Shown: positions 24,301-31,593, counted from the first letter of the stretch. The stretch is DNA of 64,000 bases from Acetatifactor muris (GCF_024623325.1 NZ_JANJZD010000017.1:1-64000); one strand, 5' to 3'. A program made the numbers and translations. Notes: a model not told the origin generated them from the letters alone.

Positions 24301-26779
24301 AGAGAGCTATAAGTGCCTGAAGATCACGGCGGAAGCAAAACCGAACATTCCCGTAATCGTTGTGGACAGAGGAAATGTGGAGGACAAGGCGCCGCTTCTG
24401 GCTCTTGGCGTTACGGATTTCCTGCGGGCAGTGCCATATGAGCCGCAACCCACGGATAAAAGCGATCCGACGGATAGCCTGGCGCTTGACAGGGCGGAGC
24501 TGGAGGTAATTCTTGGCAGGCAGTATTTTGTGGAAATGGCGAAGTCGCTTGTCCGGGAAGGGAAGAGGCTTTCCTGTGATGTGGATTACAATTACAGGAA
24601 AGAATCCGGCGAGCTGGAAATCCGTTTTACCAACCTGCGCGAAAAAGAGGCAGCGGCGGAGGATGCCGAAGCCAGGAGGCAGAACAGAAAATATCTTCTG
24701 ACGGAAAAGCCCCAGGTGCGATTGACGGATATCTTTGGCAATGAACAGGTGAGAGAGGCGGTAAAGCGCTGTATCGACAATATCAAAAATCCCGAGAAAT
24801 ACCGGGTCGCCGGAGCCAGGCTGATGACTGGCATATTGATGTACGGCGCGCCGGGCATGGGCAAGACCATGTTCGCCAAGGCCATGGCCTTTGAGTCAGG
24901 AGCGTCGTTCATTTCCGCGGTAGGGGCGGATTTCCTCAGCAAAGACGGCAATGCCCAAAAGGACGGCAATGCCTCAAAAAATGGCATTGCCAAAATGGAA
25001 GAAATGTTCCGGACGGCACGCCGGAAAAGGCCCTGCATCCTGTTCATTGATGAGTTTGACGCCATTTCCAGGCACAGAGAAGGCCCGATAACCAGCGAAC
25101 AGGAAAACGTGCTGGAGAAATTCCTGAAAGAAATGGATGGCCTGGAGACGGATAACGACGGAGTCTATGTGGTGGCGGCTACCAACTATCCCCTGGAAAG
25201 GCTGGATGATGCGGTTACCAGGAGATTCAGCGCAAAAATTCCTTTCCGGTATCCTGATATGGAAGAACGACTGAGCTTCCTCCTTCATGTTTTGGAGAAG
25301 AAGAATCTGAAAGATAAGGTTTCTGAAAGAACCGCCAGAACATTGAGCCTGAAGATGTACGGAACGAGGACAAACTTTTCGGAAATCGAGACATTTGTCG
25401 AGGAATCTGTGGCGGAGGCGGTATATAAAAACGAAGCCGTCACGGAGCGGTTTCTGCTCAATCGGATACATGACGAGGCGGACGGGGCTGCCCGGCAGAA
25501 TCATGATCCCAGGAACTATATAGCCACCGCTTTCCATGAGGCAGGACATGCAGTGCTGCAGGACTACTACGGCATGAAGGTCGATTATGTGACAATCGTA
25601 TCCAGAGGGATTTACGGCGGGTATGCCCTGGGGCAGCCAAGATACCATGCCGGCCAGGATTTTCTGGATCAGATCTGTATCTGCTTTGCCGGGCGTATTG
25701 CGGAGATGCTCTATACGGGCAAGGAGCTGGGCATCAATGTAGGCGCGGGGAGCGATCTGCAAAAAGCGACTTATATTGCCTATGAATATGTCTGCCGATA
25801 TGCCATGGACCAGCGCTTTATGGTGGTGCCTGAGATGTTCGCGCCGCGGACAGGGGTGTACCCGGAAAACGTGCTGCCGGAGTCTGAAAAAGAGGCCATC
25901 TGGACATCCGTAAACCGGATTCTGAATCAGCAGTGGAATGCGGCCATACAGCTTCTGCAGAAATGTTGGGATCAGGTACAGGCGCTTGCCTACTCACTGA
26001 TTTATATGCAGGAATTGGTGGGCGATAAGGTGGAGGAAGTCATTCGGAGCAAAGTGCCGTATGTAGAGGAAACCTGCTTTCTGGATTCGGACAATGATTA
26101 TATGAGAACAATAGGGACCGGTGCAGAGACCATGATTCCTTTTGGATATGCTGTCTATCCATATTATTTTAATTCCCAGATCAAGACCCGGCCGGAAGAA
26201 GAGGACATGCCGGAGACAGAGGGCAGACATTATTTTTACGCGGTCAAAAAGGCGGAAAAACCTCTGGGTATTTCCGAGAATCTGCAGGAAGCGTTTACCG
26301 CTGCGTATGGACAGGGCGCAAGCTGCCGACGGTTTGTAAGCCCGGAGGCTGCCCGGAGATATCTGGATATGCTGGAGCTGAAAGTCTTCCGTCAGGGCGA
26401 GAACCGTTTCTGCAATTTTTACGAGGATGCGCTGTCAGAAATGATAGATACCCGGGTAAAGGTGAAGGATCTGATTATCGTGGAAGAAGGGGAAATCGGC
26501 TGTTATCAGGTGAAGACAGACAAGGCAGGGGTGACGCATCTGGCTGTGCTGAAAAGGGAATATATCGACTTGTACCTGGAGAGGGCAGCGGAAGCGGGAA
26601 TGCCTTTTGCATGGTATCTGATGGATGAATTGGCGGAAAGGTTTTTGGAGGAGAATGAAAGCGCTTACCGGGTTATTCAGATATACGATAAGGAGCTTCA
26701 GAAGGAACTGCTGAATTATATGGGCGCCATGGAATATCAGGCTAAGCGGTATCGCAGGAATTTGGGTTATCAGGATTGA
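21386..26779 (+). CDS. Giant fused AAA+ protease: ClpB-like + receiver-like + FtsH/M41
   Basis: The 1797-residue protein has, in order: an unrecognised N-terminal region (1-570); a ClpA/ClpB-type AAA+ module with Walker A GPPGTGKT (607-614) and Walker B CVLLFDEIEKA (Asp682, Glu683); a receiver-like domain (~883-1030) with YDAILIDLG (Asp961) and ALGVTDFL; an FtsH-like AAA+ module with GAPGMGKT (1154-1161) and CILFIDEFDA (Asp1222); an M41 metalloprotease with HEAGH (1384-1388) and third zinc ligand Asp1457 in GAGSDLQKA; and a C-terminal unknown region (1560-1797). FtsH is a hexameric membrane protease, but no membrane span is evident here. The FtsH pore loop is replaced by a KDGNA repeat. Start: ATG 21386 after GGAGGAGG. 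It would unfold and degrade proteins, perhaps fed by two coupled motors. Confidence 0.9.
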   Translation: MDSTTRQYNVSIFHCSGTGNTPSSAVHMEVTGDFKAFYEDAMDWIRAFHQCGKEDRFRIHDGEEEEGFFVRCDEAEVILSLLYCCKEHKAAVREIFYQGNHYTDISDIRFSEGFVADKYGVDGFGNADRINIRLHAKRNGRDTLVYIFGPEFGYIPTDNYEEELCIFGYPLSHGMVETEEKRMYYAGTCCYPCYEEIDDFYYPSPGVKICDYHDGVELFLETDGKNVTFSALMDGRLYKKISKDDEKIVFHSALHEDVLLREMRLYEACEGGARKLSFWQCRDMQDVEFGKDSSGRYRYMGDNREVAEIWADRAFVPPQTPDPGSLNRESALRLCRDYIRAFYAERSDRIPEASETGANPKEPETAAAAEEKKIWNEFRRILEDIQGKYGLSAAEKAAYEVKAEYKEATNAEVLYAASIFFSLEDRELEKLLPTEKLRKEYEVLKTAVKDDLNLQADPDVSIFSELREIFAGDFFYLNRITIPWETEDRFLPVPDDDVRSGIISEYSSIFLLVSLAGKRLYNPDPGRYRCRDFLSIIKYYRTNKPRKESPKKEIDTVIALRKRLRDGLRAGVRGQDMAVEKFVDGYIRYQIRGKVSGKPAGLYLFAGPPGTGKTYLAETFAGLKDMREAGYQYRRFDMSAYGGGSSDAVSGLVGFERTWRAAQPGQLTDFVKKNPKCVLLFDEIEKASPQVRFLFLSILEGAVLIDKYYNEQVSFEDAILIFTTNEGRDLYEDNSEVNLTALSDSAVIEGLQASKFAPELISRFMSGTIIMFNHLDYFNMSAIFANSVNQAVEQIRRDRDNLHFNLVYDDKLPKLYLLSKGDRIDARFVSANARKTAEDYFLEAVEYMGKHCPGSLGEVNKASVSVEVTEKSRKYFEMTQRPRILLYTEEGTALYTGETVRISSGFLPEKALKELGQMADCDLAEHAESEKGHEKSFRKFLQSCNWNSRRREDRYDAILIDLGENSKKYKATESYKCLKITAEAKPNIPVIVVDRGNVEDKAPLLALGVTDFLRAVPYEPQPTDKSDPTDSLALDRAELEVILGRQYFVEMAKSLVREGKRLSCDVDYNYRKESGELEIRFTNLREKEAAAEDAEARRQNRKYLLTEKPQVRLTDIFGNEQVREAVKRCIDNIKNPEKYRVAGARLMTGILMYGAPGMGKTMFAKAMAFESGASFISAVGADFLSKDGNAQKDGNASKNGIAKMEEMFRTARRKRPCILFIDEFDAISRHREGPITSEQENVLEKFLKEMDGLETDNDGVYVVAATNYPLERLDDAVTRRFSAKIPFRYPDMEERLSFLLHVLEKKNLKDKVSERTARTLSLKMYGTRTNFSEIETFVEESVAEAVYKNEAVTERFLLNRIHDEADGAARQNHDPRNYIATAFHEAGHAVLQDYYGMKVDYVTIVSRGIYGGYALGQPRYHAGQDFLDQICICFAGRIAEMLYTGKELGINVGAGSDLQKATYIAYEYVCRYAMDQRFMVVPEMFAPRTGVYPENVLPESEKEAIWTSVNRILNQQWNAAIQLLQKCWDQVQALAYSLIYMQELVGDKVEEVIRSKVPYVEETCFLDSDNDYMRTIGTGAETMIPFGYAVYPYYFNSQIKTRPEEEDMPETEGRHYFYAVKKAEKPLGISENLQEAFTAAYGQGASCRRFVSPEAARRYLDMLELKVFRQGENRFCNFYEDALSEMIDTRVKVKDLIIVEEGEIGCYQVKTDKAGVTHLAVLKREYIDLYLERAAEAGMPFAWYLMDELAERFLEENESAYRVIQIYDKELQKELLNYMGAMEYQAKRYRRNLGYQD
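24941..24991 (+). repeat. Short imperfect tandem repeat in the FtsH-like pore loop
   Basis: Three copies of a 15-18 bp unit (AAAGACGGCAATGCC and variants) encode KDGNAQ-KDGNAS-KNGIAK, residues 1186-1203 of the giant protease. The segment sits where FtsH has its conserved aromatic-Val-Gly pore loop. It looks like a small in-frame expansion and may vary in copy number. Confidence 0.75.
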
Positions 26780-26838
26780 ACGCGCACCAGTCCTGGCCGG
26801 TGGGACAACTGAAAACGGCATCATAAACGGTCAACAGG

Positions 26839-26874
26839 GGGCTGCCACACAATTTACCGTGCGGTAGCCCTTTT
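26839..26874 (+). terminator. Rho-independent terminator after the giant protease gene
   Basis: GGGCTGCCACAC (26839-26850) pairs with GTGCGGTAGCCC (26859-26870) with one wobble and one mismatch, followed by TTTT. It lies 60 bp after the stop codon. Confidence 0.8.
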
Positions 26875-26904
26875 GATGTGTTCGACAGGAGGCGGGTAAT
26901 GCCC

Positions 26905-26943
26905 GTAATAATTACGGATTTGTATATAAGGGCCTGCTATACT
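26905..26943 (+). promoter_or_regulatory. Island promoter C with GTAA-N3-TTAC box
   Basis: GTAATAATTAC (26905-26915), 22 bp, TATACT (26938-26943), with AAGGGCCTGC directly before the -10. It is almost identical to promoter D at 29471. It serves the Sel1/radical-SAM gene series. Confidence 0.7.
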
Positions 26944-26946
26944 ATT

Positions 26947-26973
26947 GTTACTGTTTATTCCGTTTACAGTAAC
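26947..26973 (+). other. Perfect 8-bp inverted repeat in the promoter C leader
   Basis: GTTACTGT (26947-26954) and ACAGTAAC (26966-26973) are exact complements separated by 11 nt, followed by a T-rich ATTATTTTTCT. The element begins at the predicted transcription start. It could be an attenuator hairpin or an operator. Between it and the next gene (to 27174) no coding frame is supported; a shared AAGGCAC...ATGACCGTCC leader motif also occurs downstream of promoter D. Confidence 0.5.
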
Positions 26974-27174
26974 AGATTATTTTTCTAAGGCACGCACCTT
27001 GACAGGAACTTCACAATGACCGTCCGAAGGGATACTTCCCCGGAGAAATACGCGCAATGCCCCAATCGGGGCGGCGTATCAAGGGGAAGGCAACGCCGCA
27101 GGAAAGGCACTGGGGCAGGAACAGCATCGGGAAGAACGGCACCAGGAAGTATAGTACGGAAAATCCGTGAGTAA

Positions 27175-27453
27175 ATGAACATGCTCACGATCATAACCGG
27201 AAAGGAGAAAAATGGAAGCCGAATTTACCAAAAACTACGGGCAGACTGCGGCAGCGCATTGGAATTGTTTGAAAAAGCCGCCCGGCGGGGCCATGCCCAG
27301 GCCCGGTTCAACTGCGGCTGGATGTATCTCAAGGGCATAGGCACGGAGGCGGACAGGGATAAAGCAAAAATGTGGCTGTCAGAAGCAGCCGCGCAATCAA
27401 AGGATAAAGTGTCACAGGACAATGCGGAGAAACTCCTGCGGATTGATTTGTAA
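27175..27453 (+). pseudogene. Sel1-repeat protein fragment, probably frameshifted at its start
   Basis: The frame contains one clear Sel1 repeat: ALELFEKAARRGHAQARFNCGWMYLKGIGTEADRDKAKMWL, a helical protein-protein interaction unit. A good ribosome site (GGAAAGGAG) precedes ATG 27212, but that start (MEAEFTKNYG) is in a different phase from the Sel1 frame, whose own upstream ATG (27175) has no site. A short indel near 27240 is therefore likely. A single repeat is also unusually short for this family. Confidence 0.55.
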
Positions 27454-27487
27454 CTGCAATAAGGAAAGGACCAGGGAAAGCAAACAG

Positions 27488-28564
27488 ATGAAATATAAAA
27501 TCACAGATCCCAAATACCATTTTATAACTGTGTTCGACGACGAGACAGGAGTTTATGTCCGGACCGGCATTATCAAAAACGGTCGCGACACCGGCGCAGA
27601 CCCGTTTATGGCATCGTTTCCCCATCTCATCGACGTGGGTGTGATGGGGCATTGTATCCATGGGAAAACAGGGCTGTGCCAAAAAGCGGGAATCGGCTGC
27701 TACCAGAACGGCGCAGTGACGGAAAAGCCCAATATGACAATAGACGATTTTCGATGGATTGCGGAGCAGTGCCGGGGCCGGACAAATCAGCTTGCCCTGG
27801 GCGGGCGGGGTGACCCGGACCAGCACGAGCACTTTGAAGAGCTTCTTCAAATCTGCCGGGAAAACGGCCTGGTTCCCAACTTCACCACCTCCGGCTATGG
27901 ACTGACGCCGGAATTGGCGGCTGTCTGCGGGAAATACTGCGGGGCCGTGGCTGTGAGCTGGTACCGCAGCACATATACACACAACGCCATCCGGATGCTC
28001 CTGGATGCGGGAGTGAAGACGAACATTCATTATGTTCTGGGACAAAACAGCATTGACGAAGCCATAGAGCGCCTGGAGAGGGACGATTTCCCCACAGGTA
28101 TTAATGCCGTTATCTTTCTCCTCCATAAACCTGCCGGACAGGGGACCCGGGAAAATGTACTTGCGCCGGAGGACCCAAGGGTGAAACGGTTTTTTGCACA
28201 GATAGACAGAGACCATTCTTTCAGGGTAGGCATGGACAGCTGCAATGTGCCGGGAGCCATCCGCTTTTGCAGAAACATCCTGCCCCAGTCTCTGGATACC
28301 TGCGAGGGCGGGAGATTTAGCTGCTACATCGGCGCCGACATGGTGATGTCAACCTGCAGCTTTGACCGGAAGGGTCAGTATGGGGCAGCGCTCAGGCCAT
28401 GTACCATCGAAGACGCATGGAACAGCGAAGCCTTTGAACATTTCCGGAACCGTATGCGCAGCGCATGTCCGGACTGTAAAAAACGGGAGTTATGCATGGG
28501 CGGCTGCCCGCTGATGCCGGAAATTGTTTTCTGCAGCAGTGAACATAGAAAAATGGAACAATGA
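27488..28564 (+). CDS. Radical SAM/SPASM-like enzyme
   Basis: This 358-residue protein starts at ATG 27488. The N-terminal cysteine cluster is atypical: GVMGHCIHGKTGLCQKAGIGCYQNG, Cys spaced 7 and 6 rather than CxxxCxxC. It is followed by a TIM-barrel-like series (ALGGRGDPDQHEHFEELLQICRENG, FTTSGYG, YCGAVAVSWYRS, KTNIHYVLG, GINAVIFLLHKP). The C-terminus carries SPASM-type cysteines (DTCEGGRFSCYIGADMVMSTCSFD ... CPDCKKRELCMGGCPL) for extra iron-sulphur clusters. SPASM enzymes often modify peptides or proteins. It lies 10 bp before the FVTNSSSS-repeat protein, a possible substrate. Function is inferred from family only. Confidence 0.75.
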   Translation: MKYKITDPKYHFITVFDDETGVYVRTGIIKNGRDTGADPFMASFPHLIDVGVMGHCIHGKTGLCQKAGIGCYQNGAVTEKPNMTIDDFRWIAEQCRGRTNQLALGGRGDPDQHEHFEELLQICRENGLVPNFTTSGYGLTPELAAVCGKYCGAVAVSWYRSTYTHNAIRMLLDAGVKTNIHYVLGQNSIDEAIERLERDDFPTGINAVIFLLHKPAGQGTRENVLAPEDPRVKRFFAQIDRDHSFRVGMDSCNVPGAIRFCRNILPQSLDTCEGGRFSCYIGADMVMSTCSFDRKGQYGAALRPCTIEDAWNSEAFEHFRNRMRSACPDCKKRELCMGGCPLMPEIVFCSSEHRKMEQ

Positions 28565-28573
28565 AAGGAAAAG

Positions 28574-29404
28574 ATGGATATGAAAATCAGGACTGATTTT
28601 GTGACCAATTCCAGCAGCAGTAATTATGTCACAATAAGCATTAAAAGCCCTAAATTAACAGAAATCATGTGTGCGGCAAGGCTATGTAAAGAGGATGAGG
28701 AATCCGATATATGGGAGTGCTGGGAGAGATTAGAGATTGACGAAGCAGAACAAATTGTAAAACTTGTGTGGGAGATATCGTTTATCATCTCTGATGACGA
28801 CGACTGGAATATGGAGGATTTGGAGCAGACGGACGAGGAGGATTTGGCGTATATCGGCTGCACGCCGGTTAGTTTAAGCGATTTACCCAAAAGCTTCGTC
28901 AGGCTGCTGAAAAAAGTCGGAGAATACCATTTATATCAACAGGGCTATGATCTGGCAAAGATTTGCAGCGCATTGGAGAAAAGCGGCGATGACATTCTTG
29001 CGGATACGGAAAGCGCTGACTGGATTTATGTCACGGGAGGCCATGGGGAAGCTAACCTGTTTAAATGGTTCAGGACTCTTTCAAAGATGATAGCCAGAAA
29101 GGAGAATCTGGATTACCGTCCCTCATCTGCGAGGCTTTTGAGTTCTTTCCACTATGATAGAGAAAACGGAGAGTCCTGTAAAAGAGAATACTCATACGTC
29201 AGAATCAATGCGGAGGATTTTACCGATAGTGATTTCAATGTAGAGGAGGATTTTACCGATAGTGATATCGATGTAGAGGAGGATTTTACCGATAGTGATA
29301 TCGATGTAGAGGAGGATTTTACCGATAGTGATTTCGATGTAGAGATGGATTTTACCGATAGTGGTTTCGATGTAGAGGACGATTTTACGGAGGAAGAAGA
29401 GTAA
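28574..29404 (+). CDS. FVTNSSSS-motif protein with acidic C-terminal repeats
   Basis: The 276-residue protein begins MDMKIRTDFVTNSSSSNYV, an N-terminal signature seen, from memory, on many otherwise unrelated hypothetical proteins of Clostridia. The middle (20-210) is a soluble domain of unknown fold. From residue 214 it consists of five 11-residue repeats of EDFTDSDxDVE and a partial sixth, strongly acidic and rich in Thr/Ser. Start is ATG 28574 or 28580; AAAGGAA lies at 28564-28570. It is 10 bp downstream of the SPASM enzyme and clearly co-transcribed. The Ser run or the repeats may be modified by that enzyme (inference). Confidence 0.75.
   Translation: MDMKIRTDFVTNSSSSNYVTISIKSPKLTEIMCAARLCKEDEESDIWECWERLEIDEAEQIVKLVWEISFIISDDDDWNMEDLEQTDEEDLAYIGCTPVSLSDLPKSFVRLLKKVGEYHLYQQGYDLAKICSALEKSGDDILADTESADWIYVTGGHGEANLFKWFRTLSKMIARKENLDYRPSSARLLSSFHYDRENGESCKREYSYVRINAEDFTDSDFNVEEDFTDSDIDVEEDFTDSDIDVEEDFTDSDFDVEMDFTDSGFDVEDDFTEEEE
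29213..29404 (+). repeat. 33-bp coding tandem repeat
   Basis: Five 33-bp copies (29213-29377) and a truncated sixth encode the EDFTDSDxDVE repeats. Copies 2 and 3 are identical, the others differ at a few bases. Recent expansion by slippage or unequal recombination is likely. Confidence 0.9.
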
Positions 29405-29470
29405 AACAAAGGCAGAATGACTGGTTGGAGCAGATATTTTCTGGGTTTGGCAGGGAATGATGAGATATCC

Positions 29471-29509
29471 GTAATAATTACGAACACGCATACAAGGGCC
29501 TGCTATACT
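29471..29509 (+). promoter_or_regulatory. Island promoter D with GTAA-N3-TTAC box
   Basis: GTAATAATTAC (29471-29481), 22 bp, TATACT (29504-29509), again with AAGGGCCTGC before the -10. It shares box and -10 context with promoter C, 2.5 kb upstream, and drives the zinc-ribbon membrane protein and probably the CAP lipoprotein. Confidence 0.7.
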
Positions 29510-29591
29510 ATTCTCATAAGGCACACGTCCGGAAAACGGATGACCGTCCAAAGCGTGGAAGCCTGTCAAAAGAAAGGAGACGACTGTCATT

Positions 29592-29894
29592 ATGAGATCA
29601 TACGGAACATGCCCCAAATGCAATACAGGTCTGCTGCGGCCCTCCGGTGCAGGCGGGTGCAACTGCACATGCGAGCTGTGCGGCTACCAGACCCGCCCGG
29701 AATATCTGGAAAGAGAATCCGGCCCGTCCTACGGCAGCAGTAGATCATCGTACAGCAGCACAAATTACACATCAGGCAATTACAGCCAGTCCAAACCGAC
29801 ACGGCATTACAGCACAGGCAGGAAAAGCAGCAGCGGCTGCGGAACGTGGATTATCGTGATCATCGTTGTGTGGTTCTTGTCGCAGTATTTCTAA
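29592..29894 (+). CDS. Zinc-ribbon, Ser-rich, tail-anchored small protein
   Basis: The 100-residue protein starts at ATG 29592 behind AAAGGAG. Residues 7-31 form a zinc-ribbon-like CPKC ... CELCGY pair with an extra CNC between. Residues ~42-82 are a Ser/Tyr/Asn low-complexity linker. Residues 86-100 are a single hydrophobic helix (TWIIVIIVVWFLSQYF) that would anchor it at the C-terminus, zinc ribbon facing the cytoplasm. No family name is known to me. Its location under promoter D links it to the island. Confidence 0.7.
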   Translation: MRSYGTCPKCNTGLLRPSGAGGCNCTCELCGYQTRPEYLERESGPSYGSSRSSYSSTNYTSGNYSQSKPTRHYSTGRKSSSGCGTWIIVIIVVWFLSQYF

Positions 29895-29983
29895 GCAGAC
29901 ACAGCGCGCTATAGGATTCACTGCAGGGTGCACGCCTTAAAAAGGAACAGCTAACCTAAGAATATTTTCAGGAGGTATCCATC

Positions 29984-31087
29984 ATGAAAAAGAATATGCT
30001 TGTTTATCCAGTATCTGTACTGTTGGCAGCCAGCCTGTTTGCAGGCTGCGCCACCATGCCCGTCCAGGCTGCTGGCGGCAGGACTGTTTCCGCCGCCAAT
30101 CCGAAGGCCAGCCCCGAGCCTGAAGTCCTGACTGCTTCCCCGGACATGGATGCCATCGCCGGACTTGGCGAACTCCAGGCAGGAGTAGAGGAGCCATACT
30201 ACAAGCACAGCGACTCCTTTGTGGTGGATGTGGAGAACGGACACAATCCCTATGATGTAGAGTGGGACTACGGCGAGCTGTACGATACCTACATAGAGGA
30301 AGCGGACTGGTCTTTGGTGTTCGACGCGGATTTCTATATGGAATCCTTCCCGGCCCTTGCGCTTTTGTACCAATATGACGAGGAGCTTCTGCTGGAGCAC
30401 TTCCAGACCGTGGGCATCCACGAAGGCCGCCAGGGAAACGAGGCCTTTAATGTGGCCGCCTATCAGGAGAACTGCAAAAAGGAGCTGCGCCATGCCTTCG
30501 GCGATCACTATGAGTGCTATTATTTCTACTGGATGCTGAACCAGGATTCCCAGAAAGGAGTCACCACATCGGGCAAAGGCTATCCGCTGCAGCTCTGTGT
30601 AAAAATGACCTCCATGCAGGCAAAAGAATTTGAGAAAGTCAACGAGTACCGCGCCGAGGTCGGCATCGAGCCCCTGGAATTTGACTCTGAGCTGGCAGCC
30701 ATCGCCTGCTACAGGGGCTGGGTTGATATCAGCGAAGGCTATGGCGCCCATGACTGGCTGATAGATGAGGAAAACGAGGAGAGAGCCAATGCCATGATGG
30801 AGCTGCTCCATATGACCCGGTTAGGCGAGAATACGGTGGATTGCGGCGTGAATAACAGCACCCAGCGTATACACACCGCCTTCTATATCGACTACCGCTA
30901 TTCAACGGAGCATTATGAAGCCATGATAAGCCCGGATTACAAATACTTTGGCTGCTCACATATTTATTTCGGCAATAACCGCATCCTGGAGTCGAGAAGC
31001 AGAAGCGGAGGCACCTATAGCAAACCAATGATGCGTGTGGAATTTGATCTGTTCACAGACGGGCTCACCACTCCGATGTATCCGTGA
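29984..31087 (+). CDS. Lipoprotein with CAP/SCP-like domain
   Basis: The 367-residue product starts at ATG 29984 after AGGAGGT. It has a lipoprotein signal (LLAASLFAGC, lipid-modified Cys22), a Pro/Ser/Ala linker to about residue 60, a middle region with FDADFYMESFPALALLYQYDEELLLEHFQTVGIHEGRQG, and a C-terminal CAP-like domain (FEKVNEYRAEVGIEPLEFDSELAAIACYRGWVD ... GENTVDCG ... HYEAMISPDYKYFGC). CAP proteins are secreted or surface proteins of diverse function. It would be anchored outside the cytoplasmic membrane. It is the last gene of the island before a long gap. Confidence 0.8.
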   Translation: MKKNMLVYPVSVLLAASLFAGCATMPVQAAGGRTVSAANPKASPEPEVLTASPDMDAIAGLGELQAGVEEPYYKHSDSFVVDVENGHNPYDVEWDYGELYDTYIEEADWSLVFDADFYMESFPALALLYQYDEELLLEHFQTVGIHEGRQGNEAFNVAAYQENCKKELRHAFGDHYECYYFYWMLNQDSQKGVTTSGKGYPLQLCVKMTSMQAKEFEKVNEYRAEVGIEPLEFDSELAAIACYRGWVDISEGYGAHDWLIDEENEERANAMMELLHMTRLGENTVDCGVNNSTQRIHTAFYIDYRYSTEHYEAMISPDYKYFGCSHIYFGNNRILESRSRSGGTYSKPMMRVEFDLFTDGLTTPMYP

Positions 31088-31593
31088 TCTCCACATCCTG
31101 CTATGGGGGCAGACCTTTTTGCCCCCGTTCCGGAATTTAAATTCGGGAGTGGCCGCCTGCGGGCTGCAGCCACATGTGTGACTGGGACGAGGTGGATCTG
31201 TCCACCTGAAAGCCTGCAAGGGGCGCGGCTGTATCCGCACCGGCTGTCACTCCTATAGTTTGCGCAGGTACCCCTTTAGCAGAACGCAGATCCACAGAGC
31301 GGATAAAACCAATGCGGGCAGCATAATTTTCTGTATTATAATTAGGAAAGTGGCCGTTCTCGTTTCTGACCGTTTTATCAGAGACGAGGGCGGCCTTTTC
31401 ATTAGAGGATTAAATCGTATTTGACCAGGGGGAAACTGCGATGCCTGACCCGGGAATGCCTGGCCCGGAGCGCAACAAAAGGATGGAAATAAACGGGGAG
31501 GTATGGTATCATGGTGTATAGAATAGGTAGGATTGATGCGGTTCAGGAGAGCTGTATTTTTGGCAGAAGACAAAGGAACAGGAGAGACAGCGG
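31088..31593. other. 506-bp gap with hairpins, no supported gene
   Basis: A GGGGGCA...TGCCCCC hairpin (about 31106-31127) follows the lipoprotein stop but has no T-tract. A second strong hairpin lies at 31352-31395. Short frames here have no ribosome sites. TATGGTATCATGGTGTATAG around 31501-31520 is AT-richer and may hold the promoter of the next gene. The gap marks the right edge of the accessory island. Confidence 0.6.
31352..31399 (+). terminator. Long-stem terminator
   Basis: An 18-bp stem pairs 31352-31369 with 31378-31395 through a CCGTTTTA loop; a few pairs are G-U. TTTT follows at 31396-31399. Whether it ends the island transcript or acts for upstream read-through is not clear. Confidence 0.65.

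Noticed and set aside
26985..27170. Small basic frame starting MTVRRDTSPEKYAQ before the Sel1 gene
   Set aside because: No ribosome site and composition typical of non-coding GC-rich leader; a similar ATGACCGTCC also follows promoter D without a conserved downstream frame, so it is likely leader sequence.
29213..29404. 33-bp repeats as a CRISPR array
   Set aside because: Units are contiguous without spacers and continue the reading frame of the upstream gene.
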